Shown one piece after another: positions 23,601-42,600 of a DNA stretch of 64,000 bases. Under the pieces are notes generated by a model that saw only the letters and a program-made list of their open reading frames with translations, did not search any database and was not told the DNA's origin. Every line of letters begins with the position of its first letter. Position 1 is the stretch's first letter. The DNA is from Sthenelais limicola (lineage: Eukaryota > Annelida > Polychaeta > Phyllodocida > Sigalionidae), in the NCBI GenBank assembly GCA_942159475.1, contig OW804094.1, forward strand, positions 21,371,067-21,435,066, written 5' to 3'. A program made the position numbers and the translations under genes.

Positions 23601-24582
23601 GCAATGTTTATGACTAAACTCCTGTACATTTTAGCCAACCAGCGCGTGGCCATCCACTTTGATGAGAAGTCAGTAGAAGAACGTGGTTTTCCAGACGGCA
23701 TGTGCATCGATACAGATGACAACTTGTGGGTTGCCTGTTATTCTGTTGGAAAAGTCATTAAATTCAACCCCAAAACAGGTGAGATACAAGTGATAGTTAA
23801 GTTGGGCATATGAGCAAGTGTATGCAGACATGTGATCTATGGGCAGTGATTATGGTTTTCCCCGCCTAAGAATTGCTCTCTGTTAGACATACAACTAACT
23901 GTTGACTGCTACTTTTTTTTCTGTACTTAAATCTATAGAAAAGTCTTGTCTTGGTAAGATCTCTGTTCTCCCATGTAAATAGTCACATGTTAGGTATTGT
24001 TTAATTAAAAGAGGAGTCCATATTAACAGTCATACTTTTGGAGTCCAGAGATCATTTTATACCAACTACAATTTTGGCAAAATATTTGTTATAAACATGT
24101 TAAATATTTCCGGTTTGAACTGCAGCCATCCTAGTACCTACTATAAATACCGTGCAGTGACACACACATCCAAAACTGAAAAGCTACTAACAGCAATCTA
24201 ATTTCTGACTAAATATAACATGTCTCCTTTCTTGTAAATTCATTTTCTGGATCAAAATTAGGCAGATCAACTGACAACATCCATAAAATCTCTAGAATAT
24301 AACCTCGGCTATCAATATTGATGCAAAGCAGAACATTGAATTTTGTGTTGAAGAAATTTAACTTTATATTTAGGTGAGGAGCTGCAGACCATCAATTTCC
24401 CTGCTAAGAGAACCACATCCTGCTGTTTTGGTGGACCTAACTTTGATGAAATGTATGTCACTTGTGGCAGGTTTGGCATGACAGATGAAGAGTTTGAGAA
24501 GAATCAACCCCTTGCTGGATCTGTGTTTAAAGTTACAGGCTTGGGTGTAAAAGGTCTGCCTGCTCCTCTCTTTGATGCCTGA
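20663..24582 (+). CDS. RGN: Regucalcin / SMP-30, copy 2
   Basis: Coding exons 20663-20819, 22610-22789, 23176-23391, 23635-23778 and 24374-24582, all phase 1, giving 301 residues. Same propeller family and probable function as copy 1. The inferred ligands Glu16, Asn100, Asn151 and Asp205 are conserved (GEGPHWDE, RFNDGKCD, DISNGLAW, FPDGMCID). Exon lengths match copy 1 exactly except the third coding exon, which is 12 bases longer around GTMGQEPIPAQP, and the last, which is 6 bases longer. High similarity in coding exons and leader against unrelated introns indicates tandem duplication followed by intron turnover. AATAAA at 24730-24735. Whether the two copies differ in expression cannot be told here. 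Confidence 0.95.
21674..21898 (-). mobile_element. GGGTCAG-type MITE in regucalcin 2 intron
   Basis: Complete copy of about 225 bp with both inverted ends and a perfect ATGT duplication (21670-21673 and 21899-21902). The body is in the minority orientation (TIR followed by GGCAGCTCTACACATT). Confidence 0.9.
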
Positions 24583-24729
24583 AGAGTTTAATGAGCCATG
24601 TAGAATGGCTGGAATGCAAGAACATAAGAAACATTTATTGAGCCTGTGATCTGACATCTATGATGTGCCTTCTAATTATTTACTTGTTTATGCTGACCAG
24701 TCAATTAGCTTTGCCACAAATGGGAAAAA

Positions 24730-24735
24730 AATAAA
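24730..24735 (+). terminator. Polyadenylation signal, regucalcin 2
   Basis: AATAAA 148 bases after the stop codon. On the opposite strand AATAAA lies at 24770-24775, facing it. Confidence 0.65.
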
Positions 24736-25132
24736 GCATTCCATTTGGACAATTTGGGGTTTCATTGTATTTATTTCATCGTTCATCAGAAATGAAAGTG
24801 GATAATTCATCCACCAATATCTTCTGGTAATATTTCAAATGGTCCCTTCATACTTCCCCTGAGTTACTTGACTTTCCAATGATGTAACTGGCAAATTATC
24901 AGGCCTCATAACAGAAATTTTGTAAAAATTGAATTGCCCAACACCTTCAGCATCTAATATGGATCCACTAATATTTAAAGTTTCATTTAAAATTTAAAAA
25001 ACAAGGAAAATATGCCAAAATATAGGAAATGTTAGGCCTGAAATAGCTCCCCAAAGACACTACGAATATTGTTATAAACATGTAGGATCCGCCCTTTTAC
25101 AAGAAAAACACAAAGCATTAGAAACAGTAGTA

Positions 25133-25241
25133 AGGCCCTAGTCCACTATGCCGATTCTCATGCGATTTCGTGCTGCAGAGGACCCTTTTCCACAAAATTC
25201 CTTGAGAATTGCATGAGAATCGGCATAGTGGACAAGGGCCT
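25133..25241. repeat. Foldback element, about 33-bp arms
   Basis: AGGCCCT, then AGTCCACTATGCCGATTCTC at the left, is matched in complement by GAATCGGCATAGTGGAC then AGGGCCT at the right, with a 40-base loop. It looks like a tiny non-autonomous DNA transposon. Confidence 0.65.
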
Positions 25242-26446
25242 GTAGTTGAAAGTTTCTTCTCTCCATCTGATTTGTTATCAACTCTTTGACCACTTCAAGT
25301 TAGCCCACACCCAAATGAAAACAAGACACTTCGGTAGGATTAACGTCGAAACCTTCCCTTTTAATGATTCTTCACTGTAGACGCTATGTTATGAATGTCC
25401 ATGTCATCACAAGAATAATATCCTTATTTTTACAGTCTAATATAAACAGTTGCAGGCAAGCTATCATACACTGCCTTCATGGATTCTCAATTTACACCCA
25501 TTCCTTCAAGATCAATAAATGGTACTATTTCTTATTATTTACACATAGAATGATACTCGAGTCCTTACTCGATACAACATAGAGCATACATACAAACGAA
25601 TGGTCGCCCCTGTAAGGTATATAAATGTATAATAATATTAATGAGTTCAGGGCATTTGCACTGAAGGTAGTCGGGGAAGGAACCGTAGGACTAGGTTAAA
25701 ATATCAGACAAGCACACAGTACAAAATGTGTATTCGGGTAATGATATTCATAAGGAGAAGAGACCTTGCAGAATGGACGTTAGGATAAAAAAGAAAGACT
25801 ACGGGAGACACCAAATTCTTATGAATATATAATATATACGAATACTTATAATGCACTGTAACGATACTAATGGTGAATATCAGGCATGGATCTTTTTATA
25901 ACAACTAATGATTTGAATCACCATCATAAACCAACGAATGATAATGACATCTGATCTGATTTCGAGCATTTCCAACCAAAACATGACAACAAGAGTCTTT
26001 AAAACAAACAGCATATGAGTGTTGCAATACAATATATATGTTGGTGCAGTACTTAACGTTAGCATGGACATGATCGAGGTTGGTTTGAAGCGAAAATACA
26101 CTTGGGTGATATCATTTCTGAAGTACTTCTCTGCTTCAAGGACTGAGTACCTCCAAAGGCAACCTTCTTGGAAGAAAGCTTTCTTCCTTTGTCACAATTC
26201 AATGCAGCCTTACCCTTATGCCCCAGTTCTGATGCAAGGTTAAGGTGACTATAAATGTTATCTCTTTAGACTTGGCAGCAAAATATGTGCGTATCCCTTA
26301 ATAGTAGAGAAATGAATTACAGACTCTTCTTATATTAAATTAAGGGAGTCTGAAATAGCTATTAACAGTGCACTGGACACTGATTATTGTGTTCTGAGAT
26401 ACCAGTCAATGGATATAAAGTGCAGATATATGCTCAACCTGCCTTT

Positions 26447-26520
26447 GGTGTTGTTAGACTTACTTCTAAAACATGGCTTTTAACACGATGTTGTGGGTTC
26501 AAACCTGATGTGGCTGTAAC
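26447..26520 (+). repeat. Possible tRNA-derived SINE head
   Basis: GGGTTCAAACC at 26495-26505 fits an RNA polymerase III B box. About 45 bases upstream a weak A-box-like stretch begins with GTTGTTAGACT. The fold does not resemble a working tRNA. Confidence 0.3.
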
Positions 26521-27785
26521 CCTCCTCTAATTCCTAGTGAAAAAACGCTTGAATGGGAAGAGGTAACAGCAGCAAAATCTGCTAGCCATACATTTAGTTA
26601 AATGGTAGAAAATCATTTTAAAAAACTAAGATTCTAATATGACACTTATTTCAAAATCCATTCTTACGTGAAGCAACAACAATCAGTGGAATGTGTTAAT
26701 CCATATAAAAACGTCACATGTTAATTAATATAAAAAGGCATTTATGTAACCCAGATTTCTTTAATGGGTTTATTAGTGTTCACCCTTCAATGTGGGGAGA
26801 AAATTGTCTATTGCAACGCTATAACAAATACACTCACTTCTATTAAGACACTTTTAACAGAGGATGAAATATAGCGTTCATAAGTAATGTGGTATTTTAA
26901 ATACATTGTATGATGAAGCATCCTTTAACAATAAATCTCAACACACAAGAATGCACAATGAATTTACTCTTACATATAAAAGTGCCATGTAGAAAAATAC
27001 TTCAGGATTTAACAGTAAAATTGTGAGAGAATACTAAAAAATTGTGGTTTTTCTAAAGGGGCTGTTCTTTCATTCACTTATAATGTGAAGTAGTTTACAA
27101 TGTTCTATCTGAAGTAAAATGAATATTACACACGTTCATTCAATGCAGGCAGAATCACAGCAGTTAGAAAGCCCAACCGACTATAATAACATTCAAGATC
27201 CTTCCTTGTCCCCACACTAGCCTCCAGAGCTCTATATTCAAATATAAGAGGCACGTATACTTTCACACGCGACAACCTTCAGAAAACCTACCAACGTATG
27301 TGAAGAACCGTGAGTCGCTTACTAAATGGAATATTTTCATAACGGCTTAATAGCTATCAAAAAGGCAGTTCCACCATTTCATACAAGTTTTCTGCTCTGA
27401 GACAGTTGGTTTTCAGTGATATCCCAAGTCATTCAGAACACATAGCCTAAATACCACTAGTCTTAATGTACCAACTGAGTTATAAGGATGGAGTTAAGCT
27501 TTGAAACAATACATACACAAAACACTTCACATACGATATATATATTTCCACTGCATTGTTGCTATGGGGTGAATATTGATATGACAATAACGGTTCCGTA
27601 CCTCGGTATTACAAATAGACCCATAGCCAGACTAAAATAGCTTCCCATCTAAAGGCCCATATCCACTGAGCAGACTAACTCACGGCGGGGGGCAGTCGGT
27701 TGACTGATGGGAAAACGGACCGACACTTGGATTGATCCAAACTTGACCTTGGGAGGCAGTCAGTTGACCCACACGTCTCCACTGG

Positions 27786-27851
27786 CCTGACTGACCACCG
27801 TTTCTACCCTGACTGACCACCGTTTCTACCCTGACTGACCACCGTTTCTCC
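27786..27851. repeat. 22-bp tandem repeat, three units
   Basis: CCTGACTGACCACCGTTTCT repeats about three times in a region (27645-27900) flanked by GGCCCATATCCACTGAGC and GGCTCAGTGCATAC, which suggests the array sits inside a short inverted-repeat element. Confidence 0.55.
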
Positions 27852-28488
27852 CCCGACTGCCCTGTGTCGAGACAATTGGCTCAGTGCATACAAGGCTTAA
27901 TATTGGAACCACAATAATGACTCTTGATAAAGTAACAGTTATGTAGAGGAATTTACAGAATGGTCAGAGGAATATTAAGAATCTATAGATTTGACACAAA
28001 ATAGGTCCTGTAGTTTATCAAATTCAATATGTATTGTGAAAAATTCATTTTCCTATGATACAACACACATTATATATATAATATATTTATTCAGTGACAA
28101 TATTACAAATATTTGTATTTACATGTAGGATTTATCCTGTAACAGTCTGCGCCCTTCGTCTCTCAGTTTTCCAATCATTTTTTCATGATTCTTCATAAAG
28201 TCATTCATCTTTATACATGCTTTCGATGCATATACATACACATATATATAAACATTATCAAATTTACAAGTTACAAATGAAGTTGTAGTAGGATAGAAAA
28301 ATTGAAAAGGGACGATGCACACCGATGCTTCCTCCAGTGTGGCTAACGATCATCTTCACAAATCATTTACTTTTAATAAAATAGATCCCCATTATGATTG
28401 ATAGCAAACATATTAATTATAACCAAAACACACATATATTTATTTATTTAATCCTATGAGTATATTCCATATTTAATTGTATTATCGC

Positions 28489-36513
<8,025 letters not shown>

Positions 36514-37321
36514 TTAGTGATCTGGAAAATATAAAATATGGTAAAGGTGAGAAATAATTACTATATGATCTGAAGAATAACTCTGGGATAGGATATAGAT
36601 CTATGTTGTGGATAAAGAAGTGACTTTGTTTCCAACGTTTCGGGGCGGACAGGGAAAATATAAAGTAGAACAGGAATGTTCATTATTAGAGATTATATGC
36701 TAAATTAATGAATCGTAAAGTAAATGTTGTAAATTAGGCACCGGTATACATACACTTAGAAGCAAGTAAGACAAAACTACTGACTTTGTTTTTTAAAGTG
36801 AATCTTCATCATTTAGACTATCATGTACAGAACATTTTTAACTGATTTTAAATCTGTTACAAAATGTTGCCAATTAGATTGGGGGGGGGGCAGACTACTA
36901 ACTAATCGTCACCTGGTTGTGTGGTATTATATTTTTAAAATAAGTTTTACAAAATACAAAAGTGGGAGGACTTCTGAAAATGTATTCATCTCTGCTCATA
37001 TATAACTTCGTGAATATCAGAAGAACCAAACCACAAGGTATAAAATTGCGAACCGGGGTTTAAACACTTCCTAAACGTTTGCATCCCTGATCAGATCATG
37101 CAGGTTACATAACCTCTATGATGCAGAGTGCTACACATCTCTGTAATTCTATAATCTGGTAAACTTAGCCTTGCAACCCTAATAAGTTTGTAAACTTGTG
37201 TAACTGCCATGAATATGACTGCACTTGGATGTCGTCATGGCATTAAGCAACCATTACTCACTCACCTATGTGTAATATTTATCCACCTAACAGATACATA
37301 GTAGACTAGAGAAGCTATACT

Positions 37322-37575
37322 ATAGTGAGTGAGTGAGTGAGTGAGTGAGTGAGTGAGTGAGTGAGATTGGTTGCTTTACTCCCTTATCAACACATTTAAT
37401 ATGGTTATATCAAGGGCGGGAGAGCTGAGAGGAAGGCAGTTTATGATCATACCCAGGAAATAGAGATAGAGAAGTAGGGAGAGAGAGACAGAAAAAAGAG
37501 ACAGATAGAGAAGAAAGGGGAGAGAGAGAGAGACAGAGAAAAAGAGAGAGAAAGGCACATTACGGTCATACCCAG
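37322..37575 (+). repeat. GTGAGT-headed interspersed repeat, second single copy
   Basis: GAGT run, GATTGGTTGCTTTACTCCC, TATCAAGGGCGGGAGAGC, then AGAGA-rich sequence and TACGGTCATACCCAGAACC. Same family as the copies at 33.5 and 35 kb. Confidence 0.75.
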
Positions 37576-38120
37576 AACCCAAAGCTATACTATAGTAGAA
37601 GTGTAACAAAGACAATAAAATAAGTTAGGCATAGCCTGGAAGACCTCCATTTGAGAAGGCCACATTTATGTTGATGTACCAGCAAGAAGACAAATAAAGA
37701 AGTCTCTAATCTAATCTAACATACGACAATTTTAATTCCTGAGATGCTGAAGAGGCAGAATTGGAAGCAGGAGAACTAGTACTTAACTAACAACTCGTGT
37801 TAGATATTTTTTCTTCAATTTTATTGAATAAACTTTCAAGATATTATTCTCATGTATCCAGTATCCAATGTTACATCGGAATATATCTCTATAATGCTGA
37901 GTATATCTTACATCTAACAATTATTTTAACTTTCTTTAAAATGCGATAATCATAATTATCGATATACGTCAGGTAAACTAATAGAGTTAATAAGAATTCT
38001 GTCTTGAATAATGGTAGAAGGGGAGAGTATCGCGGTATATCGGTTAGAGTTGGGGTGGAAATGATGAATCGATGTAGATTTCATTAAAAGTTGTTGATTA
38101 TGCTTGTATTTATTACACAA

Positions 38121-38149
38121 GCTTTCGGGCTATAGACGCCCTTCTTCAG
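38121..38149 (-). ncRNA. Hammerhead-ribozyme-like core
   Basis: Minus strand reads CTGAAGA, a GGGC/GCCC hairpin with a seven-base loop, then GAAA. This matches the invariant CUGANGA...GAAA core. It is followed by GCTTGT...ACAAGC, which could form stem III. The expected UH cleavage triplet is not cleanly placed, so activity is doubtful. Such motifs are known from Penelope-like elements. Confidence 0.4.
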
Positions 38150-39412
38150 GTGTGTCTTGAATAATATTTTTCAGATTAATTTGAGAAAACGGCGTCAATA
38201 AATAATTGTCAATGGTATAGAAGAAGGAATTGGGCATGGCAGGATACAGTGGGACGACCCAGCAGGGGATGGGCAAAGACGCGGGGTAATCCCCAATATT
38301 GGCAATAGCAGAAATAGAAATGATAGAACAATTCAATAAAGTATTAGTAGAATCTACTAGATAGAGGGGAGAGAGAGGAAGGGGGGGGGGGGGGGGGGGG
38401 GGGGCAAGGATAGAGAGACAAGGCACAGACCCACCCAAACAACTCCTGAAGAAATAATTTAATTAATTATCAGATCAACAGCCTTGTTATGAAAAGCCTG
38501 GAAACAGACTGTCACTGAGAAGTGTCTGTAATTGTGTCTAATTGCAATCAATCAAAAAATCTATAAAGCAATCAATGGGGGTGTAGGGTGAGGGGCATAA
38601 TTTCTGCTTTTCAATGAGAAAACAATTGTGTCTTAACTGCGTAAGAGAGTTGTGATAAAGTCTTTATAGTATTATTAACAACGAGTCAATGTTCATACCG
38701 AGATCATCTTCATGTCTGCATAAGCTGTTTGTGAGGCTTGCTCGATTAATGATTAAATACAATGACAAAGTCAATGCTAGTAAACATTATTCTATTTATA
38801 GGTGGGAAGTCTAGACCGTATCCCCTATCATTACCGTTTCTTAATATCCTAGCTTTAAAACTCACCTTGTGGTAGCCTTCCCTTATTACAAAATTTGTTA
38901 GATGAGACCGAAGACCGCGTTAACAGCCCATCCATTGATTCAAACCCACGGGAATATGAAAACACTTTTCACAAACCAACCAAAATTATTGGCAATAATT
39001 TAAAGTCTCTTCGCCTGTTTTGATTTGGGGTTCCTGGCTTTCAGAAACAACATACACATTTGATGAAGTCGGGTGTGTTAGAAACTAACTCTGTTGCTTC
39101 TTGAATGTCTACATTAAAGATAGTATAACATAAAATTCTACACATAATCGAGTTTTCCTGTGCCTAATATGTCGGGGCGGTACTTACTGCGTGCGTCGAC
39201 AGCAGTGTGTGTGATTATTAAACACTACCGTACTTACACACAGCTACCACTCCCAACTCAAAGATCATCGTTTATTTACTACCGTTAATAGCTCACGAAG
39301 ATCAAGATGTTCGGATCCTATCGTAAGAAAAGTACACACTTTTAGATACTGTGTAGTCGATTCAACAGTACCAGGAGGAATTCCTCGAACACACACACAT
39401 ATTTTCACATAC

Positions 39413-39480
39413 CTGTCATCAGAAGAGCTGAACTTCAAGGGCTGCCATTTTGCGTTGACTATCAACTACCACACGAACGA
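39413..39480 (-). other. Putative membralin leader exon with short upstream ORF
   Basis: Minus strand ends TTCTGATGACAG before a good donor GTATGTGA (39412 downward) and would splice to ATCACTAAGTCTTCATG at 36521. It contains an ATG at 39446-39448 that opens a nine-codon ORF ending TGA within the exon. The 5' limit is a guess. Confidence 0.45.
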
Positions 39481-39666
39481 GAGGATGTTATTTTTATCGA
39501 TACCGAACTATTTTAGACTTTTCTTCGATTATAAAGCTGAAAAGTTAGAAATAAAACGAAATGATTACATCTTAATAGTTGGCTTACATATATTATGAAT
39601 AAATTCCTGTAATTCAAGTCTCGCTCAAACGTGAGTTCCCGGGAGATTTGGAAGTTGTAAATAAAC
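39481..39666. promoter_or_regulatory. Probable bidirectional promoter, membralin and BABAM1
   Basis: Under 200 bases separate the putative membralin leader exon (minus) from the BABAM1 ATG (plus). There is no obvious TATA box in correct position for either gene. Inferred only from head-to-head spacing. Confidence 0.4.
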
Positions 39667-42600
39667 ATGGCGGACATGAGGTCGTCTTCCGATGAAAACG
39701 AAACAATTCCTCCGACCCAGGAAGCTTCAGGGCCAAGTTCTTTTAATGGAGCTGCTGGAAATGTTCATGTAGAGATGCACAGAAAAACATCAGAGTCATC
39801 GTCTTCTCGTGCAGAGTCTAGGATAAAATGCCCGAATGTGAACTGTCCTGAAAAAATAGTGAGTAGCGCTCTTGCCTCTGCATGGAGGTGTTCTGACTGA
39901 TGCAGTGATGGACTTAGTGCGGTTGGCCTAGCCGCTAGCCTAGGGCTAGGCCAAGGCTGGGACCCGGGCTGGGGGCTGGGACCTACTCAAAGTCAAAGAG
40001 GCATTTCACAAAAGCGACCGAATCATAGTGCCCAAGTCACCTACTGGTCAGGAATAGAATACAAAATTAATAAAGTCACGGTCATGAGTTTTGAAGACTA
40101 AACTAAACTAAACTAAAGTGGTTGTAATGTTGGTGGTCTGAAACATTGTCAGTGACATGTCATTACCGATATCAATTATCATGACATGTACAGGTATTGG
40201 AATAAAAATCTTATAAGTTATATTTTTTATAATAATCATAATTTAATTCCCCCGCGCCGCGCACCCCTTTTCCTTTACTCCTCAGACTTTACTTAATTCG
40301 TCTTCAGAAAAAAATAATTAAGTTATAATTTTCTTCTCTTTTTCAGATTATCTGCCTAGATGTTTCTACAGAAATGGATAAGGTTTCATTCCGATCAAGA
40401 TCTGGGTAAGATATAAATGAGGGGGAAGAGTCTGAAGCAACTGATCTTGCATAAACATGAAATGGTACCGTCCCAATTTAAGTGACATTTGTCCTTCTTG
40501 AATGGAAAAACTGGTTGTCCGACATACATATATAATATATATCTCACAATTATTTTTCTTAATTTTCAGGGATAAATTTTCGCCGTGGAAGTTAGCAAAA
40601 CGAGCCATCGGGATGTTTGTGCATAACAAGCATATTGTCGACCATCGCCATCAGTTTGCCCTGGTTCTACTTGGTGAACAGGCGCATTGGGTGAGAACTT
40701 TTAATTCCTACATGATACCCTGTGTTACTACTATAGGCCTCTCCTTCTGGGTCTATTTGATTTATAACACAATACAGTGCTACCTTCCGCATGTACTAAG
40801 GCCTGTACATATTATATGCATGTCTTCTGTCATTTTAGTTTATGAAACAGGGCTGCAGGATGTTACCTTCAATATTACAAAAAAAAACACAGATAACCAC
40901 AGAATCTTACAAAAACGTAAATAAAGTTAATGGGTGAATATATTATTATTATTATGCAACTTTTATTCACAATTATATATATATATAATACATACAAGAG
41001 GAAGAAGGACACAGCCCTCACCACTGCTGATCTTCCTGGTGGCCCTTCTAAATTAAAAACTGATAATTTCAAGTGATGGTACATAAGAATGGGTTAAAAT
41101 TGTTAACATATTTGTTGACATTATACCGAAGTGGAAACAAATTATTCGTTGGTATTATACGGCGATAAAATAAATAATTATTAAAATAGAAATGCCCTTC
41201 TAGTGTTCATGTTTCTCGTGGTACTAAAGTCTACTGATGTCGGAAATGTTGAAATATATATAATTCATAGCGTTCTATTTCCATCTTCATTGTTAGCACG
41301 GATTTCCTTATTAATTCCTCTTATCTGATTGTGTCTTGCTGCAAATGACTCATGCGTTTCTTGTGTTTTAAATCGAGAACTAAAAACTGCAATCAGTCAA
41401 TGTATGAATCAGTTTCCCCCTCTATGACAATCATATATCATGACCAGTATGGGTTTTCCCCATTCCTATTTTCTCAGGGACTTAACTTCACTCACAACCC
41501 AAGTGACGTCGTCAACTATTTGGAAGATTTCACGGAAACGAAGTCTGTTGATACTTGCAACCTGTCAAGCCTGTTCAGTATTGTGTAAGTCTTTAACTAT
41601 TTGCCCGAAGATAATAAAGATGAACATAGGAACATCTTCATTTTAATCTATTTAAACATACAGTAAGCTTGGGATCTCCGCCTGCACAGTGCGAAATAAA
41701 GGGTGGTCTCCACTGGCTGCGGTACGCTCTGCGGTAAGCCTTGCGATGGTTTGTGCTGGTTCTGTAGGTGGTGAGGAATGACGAGATCCTTGCCTACATG
41801 GTCAGTGAACCATGTAAGCAGGACCTCGCCACTCCTCAACAACACAGCACCATCGCAAAGCTTACCACAGAGCCTTAATCCTCTTTTTAAAAAGATCTTT
41901 TAGGGTGGTCTCTACTGGCTGCGGTAAGCTCTGCGGTAAGCCTTGCGATGGTTTGTACTGGTTCTATAGGTGGTGAGGAATGACGAGGTACTTGCCCGCA
42001 TGGTCAGTGAATGATGTAGGCAGGACCTCGCCACTCCTGAACAACACAGCACCATCGCAAGGCTTACCACAGAGCTTACTGCAGCCAGTGGAGACCACCC
42101 ATTTGATACGTAGGGATATACAAAAGGGAGGCCTAAATTTGCCATCTCAGCTTGACGAGGATCAGGCATAAATTGCCTGCTTCTCATCTCGTCCCTGCGC
42201 TGGGTACAAAATTAAGGTTCTTTCAACAAAACAGAAATGCAGAAATACAATAAAGGGAGTGGGATGCAACAAGATGGAATCTAAATTACAAGGCTACGAT
42301 TTGTGTTTGTATGAGAAAATACCAGTGAGATAAGGAGAAATCAATAAGTAATCAAGTTTTCTTAGGCTAAATTATTATACACGCATTGCTCTAAAAACAA
42401 CATATCTAGAGTGAGTTACGCAGGGTGCGTATTTCACTAGTGATTAATGTGGTGTTGTCATGGCAACCAATCTTTTTTTTACTAAGATTACCACTGAAAT
42501 TCAAATTTATGACTCGTGCTATGCAACTCGTGCAATATTCACGCTCCTTCAACCAACTCGTTAGTTAACCTGTATTAATTATATAATATTAATATTATGA

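Larger units (their letters stand above)
24776..28488. other. Long gene-free stretch, possibly membralin 3' UTR
   Basis: No exon with homology on either strand. It holds a foldback repeat (25133-25241), a possible tRNA-like SINE (about 26445-26520), a 22-bp tandem repeat (27786-27851) and many AT-rich runs. Minus-strand AATAAA signals occur at 28086-28091 and 24770-24775, so a short or very long membralin 3' untranslated region could fill part or all of it. Inference only. Confidence 0.35.
36522..39412. other. Membralin 5' intron, repeats only
   Basis: Interval between the membralin ATG exon and the putative leader exon. It holds one GTGAGT-family repeat (37322-37575), a non-LTR tail near 37670-37710, a minus-strand hammerhead-like core (38121-38149) and a 24-G run (about 38381-38404). 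No exon was seen. Confidence 0.5.
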
